Assembly: GCA_030642325.1 (NCBI GenBank)
Contig: DAOWNY010000057.1
Span: 1 to 9,623, forward strand
Origin: Deltaproteobacteria bacterium
GTDB lineage: Bacteria > Desulfobacterota > DAOWNY01
Reading direction: 5' to 3'
DNA length: 9,623 nucleotides
In this document: positions 1 to 6,472 of the stretch, piece after piece
Position numbering within the stretch: position 1 is the first letter of the stretch
How the letters are laid out: every line of letters begins with the position of its first letter
The notes under the pieces: model-generated
Told to the model about the DNA's origin: nothing
What the model saw: the letters and a program-made list of their open reading frames with translations, nothing else
Database searches by the model: none
Position numbers and translations under genes: made by a program

Positions 1-114
1 CCCCGAGACATTTATTTTAAAAGGAGTGGTTTAGTTTTTTTATTTCCTTTCACCACGTGCATGGCGGTTAATCTGATCTCCGGTCTACTTGTTTCATCTA
101 TTCATAAAATAGAG

Positions 115-142
115 TTGATGACTTTTTAAAAAATGTTACGAT
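115..142 (+). promoter_or_regulatory. Possible sigma-70-type promoter upstream of the DUF4390 gene
   Basis: TTGATG at 115-120 and TACGAT at 137-142 are separated by 16 bp; each matches four of six consensus bases (TTGACA, TATAAT). Transcription would start near 149 and leave a leader of about 35 nt before the GTG at 184. The region is AT-rich, so chance matches are likely. The rest of 1-183 shows no gene I can support. Confidence 0.3.
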
Positions 143-183
143 ATAAACTTTAATTACGGACTTAAATCTTCCGGGGCATTAAT

Positions 184-768
184 GTGAAAACGAACTCAAT
201 TTTCATTTCAATGGTATTTATTTTATTGCTGGTTGGGTTATTTATCAGACCTGCTGCAGTCCAATCAAAAGAACCTGATATCCAGGATGTAACGGTTAGC
301 CGTACCTCCGAAAAAATTATGCTCCGGTTCAAGGTGAAAAATTTTTTTACCCCCAAGACGGAAGAGGCTATTCTCAGTGGAATCCCCGCTACTTTCTCAT
401 TTTTCATTAATTTATACGAAAATCGAACCTTTTTAATGGACAAAAAAATCGCTTCCCCAAAAGTTACCCGTTTTCTCAAGTACAACAGCCTTACAGAAGA
501 GTTTCGCATATCCTTCCCGGAGAAAAATCTTAAACCAACAATAACAACAGATTTTGACACCGCTAAAAAAATAATACGGGAGGTAGAAGAAGTGATTGAC
601 CTAAGCGAGCGGTTGAAAAAGGAAGGAACCTACTATATTAAAATAAAGGCTAAGTTGGATTCCGCCAACCTCCCTTTTTATCTGGATTATATCCTGTTTT
701 TCGTTTCTCCGTGGGATTTTGAAACGGATTGGTATACCATAAAACTCGACGAGGAGCATGAATCTTAA
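184..768 (+). CDS. DUF4390 family protein, exported or membrane-anchored
   Basis: This 194-residue protein fits the DUF4390 family, whose function is not known. Residues 1-28 have a lysine followed by a hydrophobic stretch (about 6-20) and an Ala-Ala-Val-Gln-Ser segment, which looks like a signal peptide or N-terminal anchor; the rest would be periplasmic. The family-like features are the Gly-Ile-Pro-Ala-Thr strand near 66-70 and the C-terminal SPWDFETDWY motif at 175-184. The start is taken as GTG at 184, because the overlapping ATG at 182 runs straight into TGA; ATG at 211 (residue 10) would remove the basic N-region of the signal. No strong Shine-Dalgarno is visible. It lies 130 bp before the NtrY-like kinase, a pairing I recall from deltaproteobacteria. 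An accessory role in sensing or envelope function is inference only. Confidence 0.85.
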   Translation: MKTNSIFISMVFILLLVGLFIRPAAVQSKEPDIQDVTVSRTSEKIMLRFKVKNFFTPKTEEAILSGIPATFSFFINLYENRTFLMDKKIASPKVTRFLKYNSLTEEFRISFPEKNLKPTITTDFDTAKKIIREVEEVIDLSERLKKEGTYYIKIKAKLDSANLPFYLDYILFFVSPWDFETDWYTIKLDEEHES

Positions 769-790
769 GACTGCTGCCCGTTCATTTCAG

Positions 791-844
791 CTGATAACCC
801 CCATATCAGATCAGTCATTATTTAATTACTGCCCCCTGAGAGGG
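791..844 (+). other. Two short perfect hairpins in the DUF4390-kinase gap
   Basis: CTGATA at 791-796 pairs with TATCAG at 804-809 around a 7-nt C-rich loop. CCCT at 834-837 pairs with AGGG at 841-844 around GAG. Neither is followed by a T-tract, so they do not look like an intrinsic terminator. They could be RNA leader or processing structures, or chance. The remainder of 769-898 holds no gene I can support. Confidence 0.25.
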
Positions 845-898
845 TTTAGGTAAAGTTAAAACAAATCTCCTCTGATTTTGAAGAAATGTGCTGTTTTT

Positions 899-3139
899 AT
901 GTCAAAAAACAAAAAAAAATATTACACCCCATTCGAGAAAAAAAAACGTAGGCGGGAAGCCCTGATAATTATTGGTGCCATTACGATAATAGTCAGCTTA
1001 ACCGTCCTCGAAACCTATCTTGCCCAGTTTGGCAAACAATTCTTTATCAGCAACAGCATTATCTTCTTTGCCCTGATTAACATCAACATTATCCTGTTAA
1101 TACTTGTTATCTTTCTGGTGCTGAGAAATTTAACCAAATTGTTCTTTGAGCGAAGGAGGAAAATTCTCGGTTCGAAATTAAGAACCAAGCTTGTTGTTGC
1201 TTTTGTTGCCCTCTCCCTGGTTCCAACTTCTCTTCTCTTCTTCGCCTCGGTCATATTCATCAACAACAGCATAGAAAACTGGTTTAACGTCCAGGTAGAA
1301 AATTCACTCCGGGAATCTTTAAAGGTGGCCAAGGTTTATTATAAAAATTCGCAGGATAATGCCTTATATTATGCAAGACAATTAAGCGAAGAAGCCCGCG
1401 ACAAAAAATTGTTAAATGAACAAAATCTTAGTGTTTTAAAAGAATTCATTAAAATAAAACAGAAGGAATACAATCTGGGGGCAGTTGAAGTATTCTCCTC
1501 CCAGCTGGAGGAGCTGGTAAAAGTCATTAATCCCAGAATTACGGTAAAGAGTCTGCCCAGCCCTGAATCCAATTTAGTAAAAAAGGGGCTGGATGGTGAG
1601 GAATTCTCCCAGATTCAATCGGCAGGAAAGGGAGATTTAATTGTTGGAATAGTGCCGGTATATTCTACATGGAAACCCAAAGATGTGGTAGGAGTTATCG
1701 CAGTTAATTATCATGTTCCCCAGAGCCTGACCGGGAAGATGAGAGATATTTCCGCAACATTCGAAGAATACCGGCAGTCAAAAATCTTAAAATACCCCAT
1801 AAAACTGAGCTACTTTCTCGTTCTTACCATTGTCACTTTATTGATTATCTTTGCGGCAACATGGTTTGGATTCTATCTGGCAAAGGGTATTACTGTTCCC
1901 ATCCAGCAACTGGCTGCAGGAACGGAAAGGGTTGCACGGGGGGACCTCGACTTCCATATTGATTCGGTTGCCGATGATGAATTTGGAATTTTAGTTGATT
2001 CTTTTAACAAGATGACTCAAGATCTAAAAAACAGCAGAAAGGGATTGAAGCAAGCCAATATTGAACTGACCAAAACTAATATTGAACTTGATAGACGCGG
2101 AAATTACATGGGGATTGTCTTAAAAAATGTGGCGGCCGGAGTAATCTCCATTGATAAAGATGGTCGTATCACTACTATCAACAAATCGGCTGAAAGAATG
2201 TTGGAGATCAACTCTGAAAAAATACTTAATAAAAATTTTTTGGAGGTTTTGTCAACACCTTATCTGGAAATGGTGGAAGGGCTTGTCAAAGATCTGGAAA
2301 AATCTCCCGCCTCATCAATTACCAAAGAAATTGAGTTATCTCTAGAAAAAGAGGGGTTGACTCTCCTGGCAAACGTTTCTATTCTTAAAGATGAAGAGGG
2401 GAGCTACTTGGGGATGTTGGCGGTTTTCGATGATTTAACCCAGATTCAAAAAGCACAGCGGGTATCGGCGTGGAGAGAAGTTGCAAAGAGAATTGCCCAT
2501 GAGATTAAAAATCCCCTGACCCCGATCAAATTATCCGCCCAGCGCCTCCGCAAGAAATACCTTAGTCAATTTGCCGAAGATGGTAAAATATTCGATGAAT
2601 GTACAGAAACCATAATAAGTCAGGTTGATGAGCTGAAAAATCTGGTTAATGAATTTTCAAACTTTGCCCGAATGCCCGCCATCAACCCCAAGCGCAATGA
2701 TTTAAACCAAATAATCGGGGAATCCGTTAATCTATTTAAAGGTGCTCACAAAAATGTGAACATTGCATTCAAAAAATGTAATCTTCTCCCTACTTTTGAT
2801 TTAGACAAAAATCAGATGAAAAGAGTAATCATCAATCTTTTGAATAATGGAGTAGCTTCCATTGAAAAAGAAGGGAATGAAGGAGAACTGACGGTTGACT
2901 GCAACTATGATCAACAACTGGATTTAGCCAAAATTGAGATTACTGATAACGGCTGTGGAATAGCCCCCGAGGATAAATCGAGGTTATTTGAGCCCTATTT
3001 TTCTACCAAAAAAGCCGGTACCGGCCTGGGCCTGGCCATCGTTAAAACTATCATTTCCGACCACCATGGTTATATCCGGGTTAAGGACAATCAACCCAAC
3101 GGGACCCGTTTTATTATTGAACTGCCCATAAGAATCTAG
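899..3139 (+). CDS. ntrY: NtrY-like membrane sensor histidine kinase
   Basis: Inner-membrane sensor kinase of 746 residues from ATG 899. Predicted order: a Lys/Arg-rich cytoplasmic N-terminus, transmembrane helices near 21-43, 52-77, 98-120 and 301-328, a large periplasmic domain between helices 3 and 4, HAMP (about 329-381), PAS (about 402-518), HisKA and HATPase. The phospho-accepting histidine is H534 in HEIKNPLTPI. The ATPase has an N-box (NLLNN, 646-650), a G1 box (DNGCGI, 683-688), an F-box (LFEPYFSTK) and a G2 box (GTGLGL, 707-712), so autophosphorylation should be intact. A TTG at 878 would add seven residues but has no Shine-Dalgarno; GAAG at 880-883 lies upstream of the ATG at a long spacing. 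It ends 11 bp before the response regulator-LpxC gene, its obvious partner. The architecture matches NtrY; the signal sensed cannot be read from sequence, and a link to nitrogen is not implied. Confidence 0.93.
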   Translation: MSKNKKKYYTPFEKKKRRREALIIIGAITIIVSLTVLETYLAQFGKQFFISNSIIFFALININIILLILVIFLVLRNLTKLFFERRRKILGSKLRTKLVVAFVALSLVPTSLLFFASVIFINNSIENWFNVQVENSLRESLKVAKVYYKNSQDNALYYARQLSEEARDKKLLNEQNLSVLKEFIKIKQKEYNLGAVEVFSSQLEELVKVINPRITVKSLPSPESNLVKKGLDGEEFSQIQSAGKGDLIVGIVPVYSTWKPKDVVGVIAVNYHVPQSLTGKMRDISATFEEYRQSKILKYPIKLSYFLVLTIVTLLIIFAATWFGFYLAKGITVPIQQLAAGTERVARGDLDFHIDSVADDEFGILVDSFNKMTQDLKNSRKGLKQANIELTKTNIELDRRGNYMGIVLKNVAAGVISIDKDGRITTINKSAERMLEINSEKILNKNFLEVLSTPYLEMVEGLVKDLEKSPASSITKEIELSLEKEGLTLLANVSILKDEEGSYLGMLAVFDDLTQIQKAQRVSAWREVAKRIAHEIKNPLTPIKLSAQRLRKKYLSQFAEDGKIFDECTETIISQVDELKNLVNEFSNFARMPAINPKRNDLNQIIGESVNLFKGAHKNVNIAFKKCNLLPTFDLDKNQMKRVIINLLNNGVASIEKEGNEGELTVDCNYDQQLDLAKIEITDNGCGIAPEDKSRLFEPYFSTKKAGTGLGLAIVKTIISDHHGYIRVKDNQPNGTRFIIELPIRI

Positions 3140-3150
3140 CGGAGCAAGGG

Positions 3151-5331
3151 ATGAACAGAGGTAAAATCTTAATTGTTGATGATGAGGAAAATATCCGAAA
3201 AACTATGAGGGGAAGCCTGGAAGATGAGGGGTATGAGATTTTTGACACAGGAAATGGGGTGGAAGCAATCAATATGGTTAGAGCAATTGATCTCGACCTC
3301 GTTTTTTTAGACATATGGCTTCCGGGAATTGACGGCATGAAGGCCCTGAAAGTCATAAAGGATATCAGCTCCGATTTACCCGTAATAATAATAACCGGGC
3401 ACGGCACTGTCAATACCGCAATGCAGGCGATTAAGATGGGGGCCTTGGATTTTCTTGAAAAACCACTTTCCCTGGAAAACATATTGTTCATAGCCAGTGA
3501 AGTCATTTCCCGTTCTAAATCGACTAACGAAACAGATGACAGGAAGAAAGGAGAGGGGGCATCCAATTATGAGCAAATCGTTGGGGAAAGTAATAAAACC
3601 AAAAAAATCCGGGAGCAGGTTCAGAAATTTTCAAAACAGAGTAACGATTTTTTGATTATTGGTGAAAGCGGCACCGGAAAAGAGCTGCTGGCCAAAATCG
3701 TCCATAGCAATCAGCGCAAATCAACCGGTGAGTTCATAAAACTAAATTGCAAATTTTTTCAACCTCCCAATCTGGAAGAAGAACTGTTTGGACAATCACC
3801 ACCCGAATCCAACAAAGACATTCACCATAAAGAGGGTCTGCTGAACCGGTCCGATCTCACTACCATTTTTATCGATTCCATAGACCAAATGGAAATTATC
3901 ACCCAACAAAAAATGCTTGAATATATTAAAAAAGAAATGGGCTATCAAATAATTGCTGCTTCCTCCAAAGACTTGGCAAAAGAGGCAGAAGAAAACAATT
4001 TTTCCCCCCAGTTGATTGATTATTTTAAGGAAAACATAATCAAACTTCCCCCTTTAAGGGAAAGAAGGGGAGATATTCCGCATCTTATTAATTTTTTTCT
4101 AAAGGAATTTTCCCTGGAACGGAACCAGAAGATAAAAGAGCTCGATGATGAATCTTTGGCGGTTCTGGTGGATTTTGATTGGCCTGGAAATATCAAAGAA
4201 TTAAAAAACGTTACAGAAAGGCTGGTTATTTCTGTCCCCACGACCACCATTACCATCGACAATCTACCCATCTTCGTCAGGGATGAAGTGGCCACAAAAA
4301 GGCTTAGCATCCACGATAAACATAACAACTTTGAAGAAGCCGAAAAAGCATGGAAAAGGGACTTTGTAAGCTTCCATCTGCGGAAGTATGACGGGGATAT
4401 CTCTCTTACCGCCAAAAAACTCAAAATGAAGGAGAGGGCACTTAAAAGTTATATTAAAAAGTCCGACATTCTAATAGAAAAAAAGAAGGAATTCAATTAC
4501 CAAAGAACCATTAATAAAAGCATGGTAATGAGCGGGAGAGGGCTTCACTCCGGAGTAAAAACCGGCTTAATCTTATCCCCCCTCCCCCCCAATTCAGGAT
4601 TACTATTCGGGAGCATTTCTACTGGAGATACCATCCCCGCCCACTTGGATTATGTAGAATCTACCGAGTACGCAACATTTTTAAAAAGGGGTAACACCTA
4701 TGCCAAGACCATTGAACATTTAATGGCAGTTTTGCACGCCTATAGGATAACCAATCTTCTCATTAAAATCAACGGTGAGGTTCCCATCATGGACGGATCT
4801 GCTCTCGATTTTTGCCGGCTGATTGAGGATGCCGGCATTGAAGAGCAGGATGCGAGGGAGGAGGAAATAATAATCGATAAACTATACCAGATAGGTGATC
4901 CTTCCTCATCCGATAAATTTATTAGTATCGAACCGGCGGAAAAATTAAGCATAAAATATTTTCTAAATTACCCGCCTCCCGTGGGAAAGCAGGAATATTA
5001 CTTTGTTTTAGAAAACGAAAAACTCTTCAAAGAGCAAATAGCTCCGGCAAGAACCTTCGGTTTCTTGAAGGACATTGAGGCCTTGGAAAAAAAGGGGTTG
5101 GCAAATGGGGGAAGACTGAACAACTTTATCCTCATCGATGACGAGAAAATTATCAATACGAAACTCAGATTCTCCGATGAGTTTGTTCGTCACAAAATCC
5201 TGGATCTCATTGGAGATTTTTATCTGCTTGGACGACCTGTAAAGGGATTGGTAACTGCCCATATGACAGGGCATTCGGAAAATAATGCCCTGATGAAAAA
5301 GGTGAGGGACAGCCTCAACATTTACTGGTAA
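3151..5331 (+). CDS. lpxC: Response regulator (NtrX/NtrC-like) fused to LpxC deacetylase
   Basis: One uninterrupted 726-residue frame joins two proteins that are normally separate. Residues 4-120 are a receiver domain with acidic D10/D11, phospho-acceptor D54, T82 and K104. Residues 143-378 are an AAA+ domain with a good Walker A (GESGTGKE, 171-178) but no GAFTGA loop (after ELFG, 211-214), Ser243 in place of the Walker B Glu, and Ser285/Tyr291 where arginine fingers usually lie. Residues about 403-440 are a Fis-type helix-turn-helix. From about 450 (QRTI) to the end is LpxC, the zinc enzyme that deacetylates UDP-3-O-acyl-GlcNAc. It has E522/H523, H681 and D685 (E. coli E78/H79, H238 and D242), ARTFGF (633-638) and the general-acid histidine H708 in TGH. 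The LpxC part has no ATG, GTG or TTG of its own before M458, which lies inside its first conserved segment, so the fusion looks genuine. GGAG at 3141-3144 is a good ribosome site. The partner kinase is immediately upstream. Confidence 0.92.
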   Translation: MNRGKILIVDDEENIRKTMRGSLEDEGYEIFDTGNGVEAINMVRAIDLDLVFLDIWLPGIDGMKALKVIKDISSDLPVIIITGHGTVNTAMQAIKMGALDFLEKPLSLENILFIASEVISRSKSTNETDDRKKGEGASNYEQIVGESNKTKKIREQVQKFSKQSNDFLIIGESGTGKELLAKIVHSNQRKSTGEFIKLNCKFFQPPNLEEELFGQSPPESNKDIHHKEGLLNRSDLTTIFIDSIDQMEIITQQKMLEYIKKEMGYQIIAASSKDLAKEAEENNFSPQLIDYFKENIIKLPPLRERRGDIPHLINFFLKEFSLERNQKIKELDDESLAVLVDFDWPGNIKELKNVTERLVISVPTTTITIDNLPIFVRDEVATKRLSIHDKHNNFEEAEKAWKRDFVSFHLRKYDGDISLTAKKLKMKERALKSYIKKSDILIEKKKEFNYQRTINKSMVMSGRGLHSGVKTGLILSPLPPNSGLLFGSISTGDTIPAHLDYVESTEYATFLKRGNTYAKTIEHLMAVLHAYRITNLLIKINGEVPIMDGSALDFCRLIEDAGIEEQDAREEEIIIDKLYQIGDPSSSDKFISIEPAEKLSIKYFLNYPPPVGKQEYYFVLENEKLFKEQIAPARTFGFLKDIEALEKKGLANGGRLNNFILIDDEKIINTKLRFSDEFVRHKILDLIGDFYLLGRPVKGLVTAHMTGHSENNALMKKVRDSLNIYW
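4479..4485 (+). promoter_or_regulatory. Candidate -1 frameshift heptamer at the regulator-LpxC junction
   Basis: The heptamer A_AAA_AAG sits in the correct phase (GAA AAA AAG), the same heptamer and phase as the dnaX frameshift site. After a -1 slip the frame reads nine codons and stops at TAA 4512-4514, which would release a regulator without LpxC. No clear upstream Shine-Dalgarno stimulator or stable downstream hairpin is visible. The same heptamer recurs in phase inside the LpxC part (near 5084-5092), so it may be plain Lys-Lys coding. Confidence 0.25.
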
Positions 5332-5381
5332 AATACTTTAATTTTTTTCTTACCTAAAAATTTGCATACAGCCAGGTGTAT

Positions 5382-5409
5382 CCGTTAACAGTTTACGGTT
5401 TGCAGTTAG
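5382..5409 (+). repeat. Heptameric repeat cluster A (4 units, CNGTTWR)
   Basis: Four consecutive 7-bp units read CCGTTAA, CAGTTTA, CGGTTTG and CAGTTAG. Positions 1, 3, 4 and 5 are invariant. The cluster resembles the reverse complement of cluster D (about 18 of 26 bases aligned by eye across 5378-5403). Confidence 0.65.
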
Positions 5410-5422
5410 ATATTGCCTGAAT

Positions 5423-5457
5423 TTAGCACTTAGCCTTTAGCAGTCAGCTATTAGCCA
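5423..5457 (+). repeat. Heptameric repeat cluster B (5 units, TTAGCNN)
   Basis: Five consecutive 7-bp units read TTAGCAC, TTAGCCT, TTAGCAG, TCAGCTA and TTAGCCA. The first five bases are conserved apart from one T-to-C change. TTAGCAGTCAGC at 5437-5448 is matched at 11 of 12 bases by the reverse complement of 5557-5568 in cluster C. Confidence 0.7.
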
Positions 5458-5492
5458 AAATGATCACAGGATGTTTTGCTATTACAAATTTT

Positions 5493-5505
5493 CACCCATT
5501 GGGTG
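5493..5505. other. Short perfect palindrome between repeat clusters B and C
   Basis: CACCC (5493-5497) and GGGTG (5501-5505) are perfect complements around ATT, and the flanking A and T extend the symmetry. It lies close to the centre of the B-C inverted pair, so it could be the tip of a larger folded structure. No T-tract follows, so a terminator is unlikely. Confidence 0.35.
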
Positions 5506-5556
5506 TTATTTCAAGCTGCCGTAATACCTAGGTTTTTCAAAGCTAAACGTTTGTGT

Positions 5557-5577
5557 GCTGACAGCTAACCGCCAAAA
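5557..5577 (-). repeat. Heptameric repeat cluster C (3 units, inverted copy of B)
   Basis: The units GCTGACA, GCTAACC and GCCAAAA follow one another at 7 bp. GCTAA is the reverse complement of the TTAGC core of cluster B, so this cluster has the opposite orientation. A further GCTAAAC at 5542-5548 lies just upstream, one base out of phase. Confidence 0.55.
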
Positions 5578-5615
5578 TTCAGGTATTGGTAAAAACTTAG
5601 GATTAAAATGTAATC

Positions 5616-5717
5616 ATGGGTTTTTTTGAAGATTTAGGAGCCTTGAGCAATTTAAAAGAATTTGCGGACCCTGATTCCGGAATTGGAATCGACATAAAGC
5701 ATGTTTCGTCGTTATAA
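5616..5717 (+). CDS. Possible small protein of 33 residues, unrecognised
   Basis: ATG at 5616 opens a 33-codon frame ending in TAA at 5715-5717, and an in-frame TAA at 5604 prevents extension upstream. The product begins MGFFEDLG and is mixed and acidic with no membrane segment or known motif; its codon pattern looks moderately protein-like. AGGA at 5599-5602 is a possible ribosome site at long spacing (13 nt). GATTCC/GGAATC (5673-5678 and 5685-5690) form an inverted repeat inside it. It could be a small protein, a decayed gene remnant or chance. Confidence 0.22.
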   Translation: MGFFEDLGALSNLKEFADPDSGIGIDIKHVSSL

Positions 5718-5741
5718 AGTTCATTTCACTGAAAAAAAACC

Positions 5742-5769
5742 GAGAACTGAGAACGGTGAACGGTTACAA
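5742..5769 (-). repeat. Heptameric repeat cluster D (about 4 units, inverted relative to A)
   Basis: The units GAGAACT, GAGAACG and GTGAACG are followed by a weaker GTTACAA, all at 7 bp. The reverse complement contains CCGTTC and CAGTTC steps that resemble cluster A. The cluster ends 38 bp before tmk. Confidence 0.55.
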
Positions 5770-5807
5770 AAAATTTAATAGGATTTTGCCTGGAAACGGG
5801 CGATAGA

Positions 5808-6461
5808 ATGACTATGTTAATTACCTTTGAAGGCATTGAAGGCAGTGGTAAAACTACCCAGATAAAATTGCTCGGTGAATATCTTCACAAAAAAGAGATA
5901 TCATTCCTGGTCACCAGAGAACCAGGTGGAACAGTTATTGGGAATAAGATCCGAAAAATTCTCCTGGATTCCCAAAATTCCAGAATTGTTCCCTTTGCTG
6001 AACTATTACTTTATGCCGCCAGTCGAAGTCAACACGTTCATGAGGTTATTTATCCGGCCATTAAAAAAGGGCTGGTTGTCATCTGTGATCGTTTTACCGA
6101 TGCCACCCTTGTCTATCAAGGGGTCGCTCGCGGGCTTGATCTTCAATTTATAAAAAATTTGAACCGCATGGCCACCAAAGATATGGCCCCCCATCTCACT
6201 TTGTTGCTGGATTGTCCGGTGGAAGTTGGCCTTCTCAGGGCAGTTGCCCGAATAAACAGCCGGCAGGAAGGGGCAAAAGAAGATAGGATCGAGAATGAGG
6301 ATTTCAGCTTCCATCAAAAGGTAAGGGAAGGGTACCTGGCAATCGCCCACGAGGAACCCGATCGTGTAGTGGTCCTGGAGGGAATGCAAGATGAAAACAG
6401 TATTCACCAGGAAATTTGCCGAATCATCTCAGAAAAAATCTCGGATAAATTTAGAGGATAA
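5808..6461 (+). CDS. tmk: Thymidylate kinase (dTMP kinase)
   Basis: Cytoplasmic enzyme that phosphorylates dTMP to dTDP with ATP, an essential step of dTTP supply. The 217 residues are the normal length. Seen motifs are the P-loop FEGIEGSGKTT (7-17), the REPGGT substrate loop (37-42), the DRF motif (94-96) followed by the conserved TLVYQG, and an Arg-containing lid region with EDRIENED (158-165). The start could be ATG 5808 or ATG 5814; the second would give the very typical N-terminus MLITFEG. The nearest purine-rich stretch is GGAAA at 5792-5796. It is the first gene of a compact four-gene run, and holB follows after 11 bp, so cotranscription is likely. All key residues are present. Confidence 0.97.
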   Translation: MTMLITFEGIEGSGKTTQIKLLGEYLHKKEISFLVTREPGGTVIGNKIRKILLDSQNSRIVPFAELLLYAASRSQHVHEVIYPAIKKGLVVICDRFTDATLVYQGVARGLDLQFIKNLNRMATKDMAPHLTLLLDCPVEVGLLRAVARINSRQEGAKEDRIENEDFSFHQKVREGYLAIAHEEPDRVVVLEGMQDENSIHQEICRIISEKISDKFRG

Positions 6462-6472
6462 TATACTTTAAC

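Larger units (their letters stand above)
5332..5807. other. 476-bp intergenic region with inverted heptameric repeats
   Basis: This gap separates the signalling/LpxC block from the tmk operon. It contains four clusters of 7-bp-period repeats, one short hairpin and one possible 33-codon ORF, each listed separately. I see no convincing intrinsic terminator after lpxC: the AATTTTT/AAAAATT pair at 5340-5362 is AT-only and weak. No clear promoter for tmk is visible either, although one is expected here. Confidence 0.7.

Noticed and set aside
1..129. Open frame on the plus strand entering from the window edge (stop 127-129), possibly the tail of an upstream gene
   Set aside because: Only about 42 codons with no recognisable motif, and other frames at the edge also end early; it cannot be told apart from chance.
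878..898. TTG 878 as the start of the kinase
   Set aside because: No Shine-Dalgarno upstream, and an ATG lies seven codons later in the same frame before the Lys-rich N-terminus.
4723..4738. Sigma-54-like GG/GC promoter element inside lpxC
   Set aside because: The distance between GG and GC is 7 bp instead of 10, and it lies within coding sequence.
5084..5092. Second in-phase A_AAA_AAG heptamer as a frameshift site
   Set aside because: It lies inside the conserved LpxC coding region, not at a domain border, and reflects ordinary Glu-Lys-Lys codons.
5339..5363. Intrinsic terminator after lpxC
   Set aside because: The AATTTTT/AAAAATT pair is AT-only, too weak for a terminator stem, and lacks a following T-tract.
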